NCBI GenBank assembly: GCA_026417375.1
Contig: JAOADJ010000032.1
Coordinates: 55,501-119,500 of the forward strand
DNA: 64,000 nt
DNA from: Melioribacteraceae bacterium
Lineage (GTDB): Bacteria > Bacteroidota > Ignavibacteria > Ignavibacteriales > Melioribacteraceae
Direction of reading: 5' to 3'
A program made the position numbers and the translations under genes. The notes beneath the pieces are model-generated. The model did not search any database, had not been told where the DNA came from, and was given only the letters and a program-made list of their open reading frames with translations. Below are positions 19,201 through 30,501 of the stretch, piece by piece (within the stretch, counting starts at the first letter, position 1; every line of letters begins with the position of its first letter).

Positions 19201-20274
19201 TTAACTTTCAATTAAAATCAAATCTCTTTCTTGATTTTCAATATTTACTTTTAATGTATTATTGCCATTTAATAAATTTCTTTTAACTAAGCACATAAAC
19301 TGAGGGAAAAGTTCCAAATGTTCGGTAGTTATTTTTCCAACTAAAAGATTTTCTTCGTTGATTAAATCTAATTTACTTAATTGATAAGATTTATTATTTA
19401 GTTCAGCTTTTATTAATTTTCTTTGAACTTTGTCATAAGTATCTAATCTTGCAATTACTTCCTGACCAATGTAACATCCTTTTTTGAAATTAACTTCATG
19501 AATTAAATTAACTTCATAAGGATTTGTTTCTGAATTGATTTCATTTGGAAATTTAGGAATTAGATTTTTTACTCTAAAATAATCATAAGCTAATTCACCA
19601 ATTAATTGTAAATCGAATACACTTTTTATAGAATCTAAATATTGATAAAAATCTATTAAGCGAGTTGTTTCAATAATTAATTTATAAACTTCAACATTAT
19701 TATTTTCTTTTGCTATGAACATATAAAATGTAAAACCATCAACATCAAATCTTTTATAATCAAACTCAGTTAAATTTTTAATTTCATCTCCAATCAAAAG
19801 AGTTAAAAAGGAATTTGATTGCGGACCAAAAAATTCAAGTAATGAAAATTTATTTGTCAAATTTTCTAATGTTATATCTTCCATTATGATAAATTTATTG
19901 ATCCAATTGAAAAGACGATTATCCTGATCCGGTTCACTTAATAAATAATTTTCATTATTAAATCTTATGAAAGTTGAGCGTGAAATAAATTTTCCTTTTT
20001 CGTTAAGGAAAAGTGTATTTATTTTTTGATTTTCTTGTAAGTTTTTCAAATCATTAGTTGAAATACGATGTAAAAAGTCAATAGTATCTTTTCCGTTTAA
20101 TTTAATGAAAGTTGGGTTTTCAATTATTCTTAAAGCAACACCATTTTTGATTATATTTTTTTCATCTTCAAAAGAAGTAAAAGTTTCAAAATAATTATTA
20201 GTCAATTTAGAATCTGGAAATTTATTTTTAATAAAATCTTTAAAACTCAATAAACTAAAATTTTCTGTGTACAT
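19201..20274 (-). CDS. ygfZ: YgfZ/GcvT domain-containing folate-binding protein
   Basis: FKKGCYIGQEVIARLDTYDKVQRKL (YgfZ signature), KLNGKDTIDFLHRISTNDL. Confidence 0.88.
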   Translation of the reverse strand: MYTENFSLLSFKDFIKNKFPDSKLTNNYFETFTSFEDEKNIIKNGVALRIIENPTFIKLNGKDTIDFLHRISTNDLKNLQENQKINTLFLNEKGKFISRSTFIRFNNENYLLSEPDQDNRLFNWINKFIIMEDITLENLTNKFSLLEFFGPQSNSFLTLLIGDEIKNLTEFDYKRFDVDGFTFYMFIAKENNNVEVYKLIIETTRLIDFYQYLDSIKSVFDLQLIGELAYDYFRVKNLIPKFPNEINSETNPYEVNLIHEVNFKKGCYIGQEVIARLDTYDKVQRKLIKAELNNKSYQLSKLDLINEENLLVGKITTEHLELFPQFMCLVKRNLLNGNNTLKVNIENQERDLILIES

Positions 20275-20288
20275 CTTACCTCTCTTTG

Positions 20289-21140
20289 TTAATATTTTCT
20301 AAACCAACGTGGATTTTTATCAGTTATATAAAGTTTTCTTTTTGTGCTCCAATAAAATGGAATTGAATCAATAAGTTTTATTGTATGAAGTGAGTCTTCC
20401 CAGAAATGACTTGTAAATCTATATTCCCAATAATCAGGAAATTTATCATTATTAATATTCGTCATTGTTCTCTTATGTGTTAAGCCCACATAAGTTTCCA
20501 TTAAATGTGGCGGATTTTTCCAACCATCGATAAGATAAAAATTATAATTTCTATGGCCGGAAATAATTCCATCTTCATAATTCAGTTCAACATATTTTAT
20601 GTTTTTTGGTTTCCAGGTTTTAATACTCATTTTATTAAACCCACCATGAATTGGAACTTCGGATTCCCAAATTCTTTTAAACTCACCATCGTTGCATTCA
20701 AACAGAGTTAACCAAAAAAATGCTGTTCCTAATTTTGTACTATCAAGATTTATAAAACTACTTTCATAACCAATCACATTTTTCGCTTCGATGTTACGTT
20801 CACCCGGTTTTGATTTTGCAATTACTGCAAGAACATAATTTGTTGTGTCTTTGAAGTAAATAACTGCTGATTTGGGAATATTGAAAGTAAAAGTTTTATC
20901 AAATTCTACTAAATATGTTCCTGCTTCATAATTATTAAGAATGTATTCTTTTAATGAAATTGTATCACAGGGAAAACGATTTTGGGTTTGCCCTTTTTCA
21001 ACAGAAAGATTGTATTCTCTTAGTTCTTCATCTTTAGATTGAGAAGTTGCTGCATCACCGGTTTCACCGGATTTTGATGTACAAGAAACTATTAGAAATA
21101 AGGATAATATAAATCCTAAAAAAAACTTTTCGATTTTCAT
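20289..21140 (-). CDS. Hypothetical lipoprotein
   Basis: Signal peptide with lipobox-like LFLIVSCTS; no recognised family. Confidence 0.65.
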   Translation of the reverse strand: MKIEKFFLGFILSLFLIVSCTSKSGETGDAATSQSKDEELREYNLSVEKGQTQNRFPCDTISLKEYILNNYEAGTYLVEFDKTFTFNIPKSAVIYFKDTTNYVLAVIAKSKPGERNIEAKNVIGYESSFINLDSTKLGTAFFWLTLFECNDGEFKRIWESEVPIHGGFNKMSIKTWKPKNIKYVELNYEDGIISGHRNYNFYLIDGWKNPPHLMETYVGLTHKRTMTNINNDKFPDYWEYRFTSHFWEDSLHTIKLIDSIPFYWSTKRKLYITDKNPRWFRKY

Positions 21141-21151
21141 ATCGTTACCTT

Positions 21152-22537
21152 TTAATTGTTTGCCATTTCATTAAGAAAGTAAGCAGAGCTATATAATCCT
21201 TTTTCAAAATTTTCTAATCTAAAATGTTCATTCGGAGAATGAATATCATCTGTATCTAAACCAAAACCCATTAAAATAGCAGGTACTTTTAATTGTTTAA
21301 TGAAATCAACAATAATAGGAATAGAACCACCTTCTCTTGTAAATACTGGTTTTTTCTTAAAAGCTTTTTCCAAAGCAATTGCAGCGGTTTTTATTGACTT
21401 ATTTTCAATTGATGTCATTGCCGGATATCCATAGTGTAACATTCTGACATCAACTTTAACCGATTTTGGTGAAATTGATTTTATATATTTTGAAAATTCT
21501 TTTGCAATTTTAAGTGGTTCCTGATTAGGCACTAATCTCATACTAACCTTTGCAACTGCTTTAGAAGGTAAAACTGTTTTAGCTCCTTTTTCAGTAAATC
21601 CTCCAATAATTCCATTGCAATCCAAAGTAGGACGAACCCATAGTCTTTCCAAAGTTGAAAAACCTTTTTCACCATTTAATTCTTTTACCTTTAATTGCTT
21701 TGCAAATTGTTTATCAGAGAATTTTAGTTTTTTGAAATTTTCTTTTTCAAATTTTGAAATTGGTAAAACATCTTTATAAAAATTTGGGACTGTAACTTTA
21801 CCATTTTTATCCTGAAGTTTAGAAATGATTTTTGCCAATTCATTAATAGGATTTGCAACAGCTCCGCCAAAACTTCCAGAATGCAAATCTCTATCGGCAG
21901 CAGTTACTTCAATTTCCATATAAAGCAATCCACGAAGTCCATAAGTAATTGTTGGAGTATTTGGAGCATACATACTAGTATCAGAAACTACTAAAGTATC
22001 ACATTTTAATAATTCTCTATTCTCTTTAAGAAACTTAGATAAACTTCCACTTCCAATTTCTTCTTCCCCTTCAAAAAGAAATTTTACATTTACAGGTAAT
22101 TCTCCATAAGATTTTATAAATGCTTCAACACTTTTTATATGAACAAAATTTTGTCCTTTATTATCATTAGCACCACGTGCATAAATTTTATTATCTATAA
22201 TAACTGGTTCAAAGGGATTTGATTTCCATAATTCAATAGGATCTACGGGTTGAACATCATAATGTCCATAAATTAAGACAGTTGGTTTATCTGGTTTATG
22301 AAGCCAGTCGGCATATACAATTGGATGTCTGTTTGTTTGAAATATTTTAATATTTTCTAAGCCAGCATTTTTAAATTTATTCGCTACAAATTCAGCACAA
22401 TTTTGCATTTCATTTTTATGATTATCTAAAGTACTAATACTTGGTATTTTCAAATATTCCTTAAGTTCTTCTAAATAATTATCAAAATTATTTTTTATGT
22501 AATTAATTACATTTTCCAAAGCGCCTCCTAAATTCAA
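21152..22537 (-). CDS. M20 family dipeptidase
   Basis: VLIYGHYDVQPVDP, ARGANDNKGQ, FLFEGEEEIGS, GGSIPIIVDF, LGFGLDTDDIHSPNEHF. Confidence 0.93.
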   Translation of the reverse strand: MNLGGALENVINYIKNNFDNYLEELKEYLKIPSISTLDNHKNEMQNCAEFVANKFKNAGLENIKIFQTNRHPIVYADWLHKPDKPTVLIYGHYDVQPVDPIELWKSNPFEPVIIDNKIYARGANDNKGQNFVHIKSVEAFIKSYGELPVNVKFLFEGEEEIGSGSLSKFLKENRELLKCDTLVVSDTSMYAPNTPTITYGLRGLLYMEIEVTAADRDLHSGSFGGAVANPINELAKIISKLQDKNGKVTVPNFYKDVLPISKFEKENFKKLKFSDKQFAKQLKVKELNGEKGFSTLERLWVRPTLDCNGIIGGFTEKGAKTVLPSKAVAKVSMRLVPNQEPLKIAKEFSKYIKSISPKSVKVDVRMLHYGYPAMTSIENKSIKTAAIALEKAFKKKPVFTREGGSIPIIVDFIKQLKVPAILMGFGLDTDDIHSPNEHFRLENFEKGLYSSAYFLNEMANN

Positions 22538-22758
22538 AAAAAGTAAATTATTTTTTTAATAAATCAAATTTACACTTAACTAAGTGGTGTTTCAAGTTAA
22601 ATTGAAATTTAATGGAATAAATTAATTACGTTATTAATTAGATTAATTTTATGTAAAAGCATTTTCGGATTTTTAAATGGAAATTATTTATAAATAATAT
22701 ATTCAATTTTTATAGTTAGACAATAATTGGTAATTTCGATTACAAAAAATTTAAGTGA

Positions 22759-24120
22759 ATGATATTAATAAAATACATATTAAGAAATCACATACTTCCA
22801 TTTTTATTTGCATGTCTTGTGTTAATTTCAGTTTTTCTTCTACAATTCTTGATGAAATTTGCAGATAAATTAATAGGCAAAGGATTAGATACATTAATAA
22901 TTATAAAATTAATAGTATATAATTTAGCCTGGATGGTTGTGCTTGTAGTCCCAATGGCAGTTTTGGTTGCTACATTAATGGCATTCGGTAATATGTCTCA
23001 AAACAATGAAATTGCAATAATGAAAGCAAGTGGAATAAGTTTATACCGTATGATTGTTCCACCATTGATTTCATCGATAATTATTGCAATTTTTTTAATA
23101 TACTTCAATAATAGAATTTATCCTGATGCAAATCATGCTGCACGATTATTAATGGAAGATATTACAAGAAAAAAACCAACGTTAAGTTTAGTACCGGGGG
23201 TATTTTCACAAGAAGTTTCAAATTATGCAATACTTGCCAGAGATGTTATTCAAGAAACAAATGAAATTAAAGATGTTACAATTTATGATTATTCATCTCC
23301 ACCAAAAGTAAATATTGTTACAGCTAAAGAGGGAAAAATTTATTTTATACCAAGTCAAAAAAAATTAATAATGGATTTAAAAATTGGTGAAATACATGAA
23401 TCGGATACTTATAGACAAAATGTTTATCGAAGATTAAGATTTACACATCATAAAATTGCAATGCCAGCCGATCAATTTACATTTGAGCAATCAACACCAG
23501 GTGGTCCTCGCGGTGATCGTGAAATGGGTGCTCATACAATGTTAGCTATTGTTGATAGTATTAATAAAGTTCAAAACTTATATCAAAAAGAATTTAATGA
23601 TAAGCTTGCTCAAATATCAGGAGAAAAAAATCATTATCAACCTTTAGACACCACAAAAAATATATATATCTCCTTTAAGGTTGAACAAAGATTAAGAATA
23701 ATTGAAAACAATTTTTCAGATGTATTAAATAGAATTGAATTCAACAGAAAAGAAATCAACAGATATATGGTTGAAGTACATAAAAAATATGCATTGCCTT
23801 TTGCTTGTATTGTATTTGTTTTAATTGGAGCTCCACTAGGAACTATGACAAGAAAAGGTGGAATTGGAATGGCTTCTGGTATTAGTCTTGTTTTCTTTGT
23901 TATTTATTGGGCATTTTTAATTGGTGGAGAAAAATTAGCAGATAGAGATTTGCTATCACCATTTGTTGGAATTTGGAGTGCTAATATTGTTTTAGGATTA
24001 CTCGGAGTTTTACTTTTAATTAAAACTGCAAAAGAAAAAGTTACATTGAATTTTGATTTTGCTAAAAAAATTATACCTAAGTCCTGGAAATCTTCTGATG
24101 ATGAAAATGAAAATAATTGA
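22759..24120 (+). CDS. LptF/LptG family permease
   Basis: YjgP/YjgQ pattern: NEIAIMKASGISLYRM, FACIVFVLIGAPLG, six-TM layout. Confidence 0.9.
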   Translation: MILIKYILRNHILPFLFACLVLISVFLLQFLMKFADKLIGKGLDTLIIIKLIVYNLAWMVVLVVPMAVLVATLMAFGNMSQNNEIAIMKASGISLYRMIVPPLISSIIIAIFLIYFNNRIYPDANHAARLLMEDITRKKPTLSLVPGVFSQEVSNYAILARDVIQETNEIKDVTIYDYSSPPKVNIVTAKEGKIYFIPSQKKLIMDLKIGEIHESDTYRQNVYRRLRFTHHKIAMPADQFTFEQSTPGGPRGDREMGAHTMLAIVDSINKVQNLYQKEFNDKLAQISGEKNHYQPLDTTKNIYISFKVEQRLRIIENNFSDVLNRIEFNRKEINRYMVEVHKKYALPFACIVFVLIGAPLGTMTRKGGIGMASGISLVFFVIYWAFLIGGEKLADRDLLSPFVGIWSANIVLGLLGVLLLIKTAKEKVTLNFDFAKKIIPKSWKSSDDENENN

Positions 24121-25189
24121 TAAATATTTAGTCAAGCAGTTTCTATCTACATTACTATTTGCTTTAATAGCATTTACTTTTGTTTTTGCAATTCTTGATT
24201 TGATGGAAAACCTTGATGATTTTATTGATGAAAATGTTCACATTAATTTAGTCTTTCAATATTACATTGTATTTATACCAGAAATTATCCGTTTAATTTT
24301 TCCTGTTGCAATTTTATTGGCAAGTCTTTTTACTTCCGGTAAAATGGCTAACCTGAATGAATTAACAGCAATTAAAGCCAGCGGTATTAGTTTATATCGA
24401 TTTATGCTACCTTTTTTAATAGTGACATTTTTAATTAGTGTAATAAATATTTTTTTTAGTGGTTACATTGTACCACATGCAAATAAGCATAAGGTTTTTA
24501 TAGAACAAACCTACATGAAAAAAGGATTAGTACATTTTGGTAGCAATATTTTTTTTCAGGATACTAAAACAAGAATTGTAACTATTAATTTTTATGACAT
24601 TTCTTTAGAACAAGCCAATCAGGTAAGCATTCAGGATTTTGATTTAAATGATAAAACAAAAATTATTTCAAGAACTGATTGTGAAAGAATGATTTATGAT
24701 ACAACAAATAATCAATGGATTGCTTTTAATGGATCAACAAGAATTTTCAACGATTCGACAGAGTCTTTAGAATATTTTTCTTCAAAAGAATTTAAAGATT
24801 TACATTTTTCACCAACAGATGTTATCAAAAAGCAAAGAAAACCAGAGGAAATGACTTTAAGTGAATTAGATGATTTTGCGAAAGAACAAATAAGAACCGG
24901 GAATATTTCTACAAAACTTGAAATAGCATATCATGCAAGAATTGCATATGCGTTTTCAAGTATTATTGTGGTTTTATTTGGCTTACCAATTTCATCAAAT
25001 AAAAGAAAAAGTGGATTAGCATTACAGTTCGGAATAAATATGTTAGTTACTTTTTTATATTTATTCTTTATGAAAATTAGTCAGGCATTTGGAGAAAATG
25101 GTATTTTACCACCATTTATAACGGCTTGGATGGCAAATTTTATTTTTTTAATTGCTGCGGTAATTAATATTAAGTATTCAATGAAATAA
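24107..25189 (+). CDS. LptF/LptG family permease (second copy)
   Basis: NELTAIKASGISLYRFMLP, FSSIIVVLFGLPIS; start refined to an internal Met (MKIIDKYLVKQFLS); ORF track starts at 24053. Confidence 0.9.
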   Translation: MKIIDKYLVKQFLSTLLFALIAFTFVFAILDLMENLDDFIDENVHINLVFQYYIVFIPEIIRLIFPVAILLASLFTSGKMANLNELTAIKASGISLYRFMLPFLIVTFLISVINIFFSGYIVPHANKHKVFIEQTYMKKGLVHFGSNIFFQDTKTRIVTINFYDISLEQANQVSIQDFDLNDKTKIISRTDCERMIYDTTNNQWIAFNGSTRIFNDSTESLEYFSSKEFKDLHFSPTDVIKKQRKPEEMTLSELDDFAKEQIRTGNISTKLEIAYHARIAYAFSSIIVVLFGLPISSNKRKSGLALQFGINMLVTFLYLFFMKISQAFGENGILPPFITAWMANFIFLIAAVINIKYSMK

Positions 25190-27403
25190 TTATTTAGAAG
25201 TTAATTCAAAAACATTATCCCAATTATTTTCGGGAGGATTTTTTAACAAATATTCACATCTACTTAAATAAACTTTTGACACACCATCATTAAAATCTTC
25301 ATAACTCTTTTTAAATAATTCTTTTGCAGATTCAAATTGTTTCTGCTTATATAATTCAAGTGCCTTAAAATAATTTTCTAAATTATTAAACATATTAACC
25401 GATTGTAAATCATCATTCATTCCAATTAATTCATAAACTTTTGTTGGTTTAGTTTTACCTTTAACTCTAATTAAGTCTAATTCTCTTACAATAAATTTTT
25501 CTTTTATTAATTCATATGTTGATTCACTAATCATAATTTGAGTTGAATATTCTTTATTTGCACCTTCTAATCTTGAAGCAAGATTTACTTCATCTCCCAT
25601 TACAGTGTAATTTTTATGTTTTTCTCCACCAACATTTCCTACAATTACATTACCACTATTAATTCCGATTCTAATCTTAATTGGTTTTTCTCCTTTTATT
25701 TCCCACTCTTTTGACATTTCTAAAACTTTTTTTTGCATTTCAATTGCGGATTTGCAAGCAAGATAAGCATGATCTTCAGTTTCAATTGGAGCACCCCAAA
25801 ATGCCATTACTGCATCACCAATGTATTTATCGAGTGTTCCGTTATTTATAAAAATTATGTTAGTTAATTCATCAAGTAAAGTATTAATAAAATTAACCAA
25901 TACTTCCGGATCTTTATTTTCTGCAAATGTTGTAAAGCCAACCATATCACTAAACATTACTGTCAAATTTTTCTTTTCACCACCAAGTTTTATTTTCTCT
26001 GCGTTTGAAATTAATTCATTTACAACTTGTTTATTTACATATTGTGAAAATACGCTTTTAATATATTGAGATTGTTTTCTTTCTTTTAAAACATAGTAAG
26101 TTGTGCTGCCGAAGTAATTTATTATTACAGTAAATATCAGAGGAATAATTTCAATCAAAATATTTTGCTTAACAAAAATTAAAAATCCCAAATAGTATAT
26201 CCCCCAAACTAAAACTCCTAAAAAGAGAATGTTAATGATTTCAATTAAAGAATTAAACTTAACTTTTATTTTTCTATTTAAATAAGTAATCCAAAAAGAT
26301 AAAGTTGCTATAAGAATTAAAATTGTAATAGCAACAAATTTATTTTGTTTAATTATAAAATCATTATCAATAACATTTTGGATTGCATTTGCATGAAACT
26401 CGACACCATAAATTACATTTGAACCTTGTATGTTGTTTAATGAAAAAGCTGTTGCCAAAAGATCTCTATCTTCAGGCATAGTTGAACCTATTAAAATAAT
26501 TTTATCTTTTATTTTTTTTACTAACGATGAATCATTTTTAAGTATTTCATAATTATTTATTTCTGTTTTATAATCAAGTTCATCTTGAGTTGAAAATGTT
26601 TCATCGTCAATTACATCAATTAATTTAATTTGTGGGAATGTATAATTAGCTCCATAAATATTAATTAAGAAAGTATATTCATCATACTTAGGTATTTTTT
26701 TGTTGTAATAAATAAAAAATTCATTTTCTTTTTGGGGCAATTCATTTTTAGGAAGTGAATAAAATTTATTCAGAACTGCAAATCCAAAACTTGGAATGTT
26801 TTTATTAATTGATGAAATTTTAATTGATGGAAGATATCTTCTGTAAATATTATCAATATCCGGTACAACTCTTACAATACCAATCGAGCTATCAGCATCA
26901 TAATATACATTACCGAAGTTATATTTAATTTTAGAATCATTAAAGGAGTAATAAATATTTGACTCAAGTTGTTCATCAATCTTTCCACTTAGAACTACAT
27001 TACCAAACTTTCTAATGGTTTCAATAAATTCAATATCATTTTGTTCAGAAAACTGATCGTACGTTGGCATCAGAACATCAATTCCGATTGCTTTAGCACC
27101 GAGTTTGTTTAAATTTTCAACTGCTTTGGAAAATATTCTTCTGTTAAGTGGGTATTTTCTTAATTCAATTGGAAGTTGATCATAAGATTGCTGATCAATT
27201 GTACAAATTGTAACTGATGAATTATCAGATATATTTTTTTGTCCTCTATATGTAAATCTCTTATCAATTAATTTTAGTTCAAGTTCTTTTAAAGAAGATA
27301 AATTAAAAAACCAATCTTGAGTAAAAATAATTGACAAAAAAAGTGAAATTAAAAATACACCTAATGAAGAAAATTTTTTATGGAACGTTATTTTTTTCTT
27401 CAT
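25190..27403 (-). CDS. CHASE2 domain adenylate/guanylate cyclase
   Basis: CHASE2-like periplasmic region (IDKRFTYRG..VTICTIDQQSYDQL..LNKLGAKAIGIDVLM), TM segments, class III cyclase VMFSDMVGFTTFAE...DKYIGDAVMAFWGAP. Confidence 0.93.
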   Translation of the reverse strand: MKKKITFHKKFSSLGVFLISLFLSIIFTQDWFFNLSSLKELELKLIDKRFTYRGQKNISDNSSVTICTIDQQSYDQLPIELRKYPLNRRIFSKAVENLNKLGAKAIGIDVLMPTYDQFSEQNDIEFIETIRKFGNVVLSGKIDEQLESNIYYSFNDSKIKYNFGNVYYDADSSIGIVRVVPDIDNIYRRYLPSIKISSINKNIPSFGFAVLNKFYSLPKNELPQKENEFFIYYNKKIPKYDEYTFLINIYGANYTFPQIKLIDVIDDETFSTQDELDYKTEINNYEILKNDSSLVKKIKDKIILIGSTMPEDRDLLATAFSLNNIQGSNVIYGVEFHANAIQNVIDNDFIIKQNKFVAITILILIATLSFWITYLNRKIKVKFNSLIEIINILFLGVLVWGIYYLGFLIFVKQNILIEIIPLIFTVIINYFGSTTYYVLKERKQSQYIKSVFSQYVNKQVVNELISNAEKIKLGGEKKNLTVMFSDMVGFTTFAENKDPEVLVNFINTLLDELTNIIFINNGTLDKYIGDAVMAFWGAPIETEDHAYLACKSAIEMQKKVLEMSKEWEIKGEKPIKIRIGINSGNVIVGNVGGEKHKNYTVMGDEVNLASRLEGANKEYSTQIMISESTYELIKEKFIVRELDLIRVKGKTKPTKVYELIGMNDDLQSVNMFNNLENYFKALELYKQKQFESAKELFKKSYEDFNDGVSKVYLSRCEYLLKNPPENNWDNVFELTSK

Positions 27404-29784
27404 TAAATATTTAACCTTGTTGATAATCCGACAATCGAATTTGTTGATTGATTTGGAATTCTGAATATTCTTGTTTGAAATATTATTACAAAATTATTCA
27501 TAACATTATAATTAGCTACAAATTCGAAAGACTGACGTTTGAAATCACCAAAGCTTGGACTTACGTTGCCATATAATGAAAGCTTGTCATCTAACAAAAT
27601 ATACCTGCCGCCAATTGATACTGAAAAATAATTAAAAGGATTACCAAACAAATCCAAATTATTATAAACAAAACCAACATTTGAAATTAAATTTTTATAC
27701 CAGTAACTATTTACATTAAATGAAATATTTGATGATTTTGAATCTGTATTTAAACTACTTTTTACTTCTCTGATTGAATTTGAAAATGAAAACGAAGTTG
27801 AATGTTTAACCAAGTAATAAATATCATAAGATAATATTAATGATAATCTTTTAATGGTTTCATCAATTGCATACTTTCCAAAAGTTAAATCTTTATAGTC
27901 AAATCCATTTTTATTATGATTATTTGAGTATCCAAAAGTTATATTGGGGAAATCCATTCTTGGGAAATAAGAAACAGAAGCACTTATAGTTTGAAATTTA
28001 GTAGTTGTTAATTTTGTGTTTTGAAGATTGTCTTCTAAATTTTCAAAACCAAAAGAAAAGAATAATTTATTATCTAACATCCTTATTCTATCAGTTAAAT
28101 TAATTCCTTTAATATCGGTTCTTAAAAATGATTGTCCGAATGATTGATATTCATTTCCTCTGTAAATATATGAAGCCCGAAAAGTGTTATTCAGATAATT
28201 GAGACTTAATACAGTTTCAGAACCAAGTGAAGCAAATTTTTGTGGATTCCATGGACCTAAATATTGATTAACAGTGATAAACTTGTCAATTAAATCTCTT
28301 ATTTTTTTTACATCAGATGGATTAATATTTAAATCTTTATTAGAAGTAAAAATTGAATCAATTTGTGCATCTGTTAAAGTTCCGGTAGAAATATCTTTAT
28401 TAATTAAACTAAAAGCAGCATTTGTAGTGAACAAAATATTGTTATTATCTAACGAGAGTTTTAGATCAGTTCCTAAAACTACATTTTCTTTTGGTCTTGC
28501 GCCAAATTCAATCGAATTTATATTATCTATTCCATGTAAGTATGTAAATCCTAATTGAAAATTTTTACCACTACCAAATGAAGGTCTTATTGCAAATAAT
28601 TCTCTTTTATAAGTTCCAAAAATTACTTTTCCGAAAGGTGCTTTATATTTTAATGGATTTATTGATATAACATCATTTGAAAGAGGAACATTATTAGCAT
28701 TATAAGTTTGCAATAATTTACCTTCTATACTTCTAAAAATTTCGCCAAAACTTGTTTGAATATTAAAGAAACCTAAATTAAGTTCACCTGTTAATCCTCT
28801 TACTCTTTTGCCATCCAAAATTAAATTAGAAAATTTTGGGAATGCATCACCAACTTTGATTGAGAGTAAATTTTCATTCTGAATTGAAAAAGAGTATCTG
28901 TTAAATGGTTGTAAGTTTTCCTTTTCTTCACTTGTGAAATAAGCATTAAGATTAATTTTCCAGTCTGAGTAAGAAGAGTTAAAATCAACTAATAAGTTTT
29001 TATAAAAAATTTGATTCGAAAAAGTATTTTCATTTCTAGCTTCGGCTTTTATTTGTCCGTTATAACTAAATTGATTTTGAATTTTTGATGCAATCAATTT
29101 ATTAACATATTTAAAATTTCTTAAAACCGATGAAACAAGTTTATTTTCCTTATCATAAATTTTAATTTCAAGCTGATTATTTTCTGTAAAATTAAAATCA
29201 TTTAACTGTTCATTAGTGATTACAATTAATTCATTATCAATTAAAGCTTTTGAAGTAATGTCAACATTGTTTAACAAAAGTTTTGTTTTAGTTATGTCAA
29301 TATTATCGCCTGAACGAACAAAAGAAACAGAAATTAAAAAATCATCTTTCGTAAAAACTTCACCTTCTTCCGGACTTAATACAATAATTCCCTTCCCTTT
29401 TTCGGATTTACTTGAAACTACTATTTGTAATGGTAGAACTCCTTCTTCAATTCCTAAAGGAAAAGTTTGTTTACTTCCATTTTTTAATTCAATTAATAAA
29501 TAATATTCTAAATATGGAGGAACAACTTCATCAGAAGAAATTGAACCATTTGCTTGTGTACCAGAAATCTGCATTTCAACTAATTTAAATTCGGTTTCAC
29601 CAAACGGTTTATAAACAACTGATATTTGCGAAATATTCTCTACGTTATACAAATCTGCAGAAATATTTAACTGAGTCTTTTCAAGTGCATCACTCATTCT
29701 AACTCTTGAAACATAATTACTAACCTGAGCAGATACATTTGATAAGTAAATAAATGTGAACAAAAAAACAAAAATCTTTTTCAT
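27403..29784 (-). CDS. Hypothetical outer-membrane beta-barrel-like protein
   Basis: Signal peptide; C-terminal half of alternating amphipathic strands; TAATG overlap with the cyclase gene. Confidence 0.65.
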   Translation of the reverse strand: MKKIFVFLFTFIYLSNVSAQVSNYVSRVRMSDALEKTQLNISADLYNVENISQISVVYKPFGETEFKLVEMQISGTQANGSISSDEVVPPYLEYYLLIELKNGSKQTFPLGIEEGVLPLQIVVSSKSEKGKGIIVLSPEEGEVFTKDDFLISVSFVRSGDNIDITKTKLLLNNVDITSKALIDNELIVITNEQLNDFNFTENNQLEIKIYDKENKLVSSVLRNFKYVNKLIASKIQNQFSYNGQIKAEARNENTFSNQIFYKNLLVDFNSSYSDWKINLNAYFTSEEKENLQPFNRYSFSIQNENLLSIKVGDAFPKFSNLILDGKRVRGLTGELNLGFFNIQTSFGEIFRSIEGKLLQTYNANNVPLSNDVISINPLKYKAPFGKVIFGTYKRELFAIRPSFGSGKNFQLGFTYLHGIDNINSIEFGARPKENVVLGTDLKLSLDNNNILFTTNAAFSLINKDISTGTLTDAQIDSIFTSNKDLNINPSDVKKIRDLIDKFITVNQYLGPWNPQKFASLGSETVLSLNYLNNTFRASYIYRGNEYQSFGQSFLRTDIKGINLTDRIRMLDNKLFFSFGFENLEDNLQNTKLTTTKFQTISASVSYFPRMDFPNITFGYSNNHNKNGFDYKDLTFGKYAIDETIKRLSLILSYDIYYLVKHSTSFSFSNSIREVKSSLNTDSKSSNISFNVNSYWYKNLISNVGFVYNNLDLFGNPFNYFSVSIGGRYILLDDKLSLYGNVSPSFGDFKRQSFEFVANYNVMNNFVIIFQTRIFRIPNQSTNSIVGLSTRLNI

Positions 29785-29805
29785 GATTTCCTCTTAAGGA
29801 AATAA

Positions 29806-30489
29806 TTATTCAATTAGATATTCTATTTCTAAAATTCCATATGGAGTTGTAATATATATTTTTTTTGTGTTAATCTTTTTTGTGTCATCTATTTTCTTTT
29901 TATCTTCATCCGTAAATTCTTGAACTTCAATATTTCCCTCATTATCAATTGTTAATTTGTTTCCACCATTAATTGTAACATTTTTACTTGGATCATCTTT
30001 AGACTGAACAAATATTTCTCCCTCTTCCAAATAAATATTTGTTTGAATACTGTCAGCATCTATAACACCACTTGTACCACGTATTGATGCCACCGCAGAT
30101 GGAGTAACAAATTCAAATCCATCATCAGCAGATTGTTTTTCAACTTTAAATAAAACTGTTCCTTTGTCAATATTAGTTGATGTATTTATACCATTCCCAA
30201 CTTTTCTCTGATAAATATTTAAAATTGAATTTTCTCTGATTGTTAACAATGATTTATCTTTAGTTAAAACTAACAATGCAAGAGATTTTGCTTTTGTAAT
30301 TACCTGACCACCATCCAATAAACTATAACCAATTTTTGCTGATTCAATTTCTGAATCTGATGCTTTTTTAACTTGTACTTCTTTTACAATTTTTTTAACA
30401 ATAGCAACTTGATTGTTTGATGGGAAATTTTTTGCAAAAAGAAAATTTGAGAGCGACAAAAGAAATACTATAATTAAATATTTTTTCAT
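29806..30489 (-). CDS. FecR domain-containing secreted protein
   Basis: Signal peptide; FEFVTPSAVASIRGTSGVIDADSIQTNIYLEEGEIFVQ (FecR-like). Confidence 0.83.
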   Translation of the reverse strand: MKKYLIIVFLLSLSNFLFAKNFPSNNQVAIVKKIVKEVQVKKASDSEIESAKIGYSLLDGGQVITKAKSLALLVLTKDKSLLTIRENSILNIYQRKVGNGINTSTNIDKGTVLFKVEKQSADDGFEFVTPSAVASIRGTSGVIDADSIQTNIYLEEGEIFVQSKDDPSKNVTINGGNKLTIDNEGNIEVQEFTDEDKKKIDDTKKINTKKIYITTPYGILEIEYLIE

Positions 30490-30501
30490 CTTGATCGCTC
30501 C

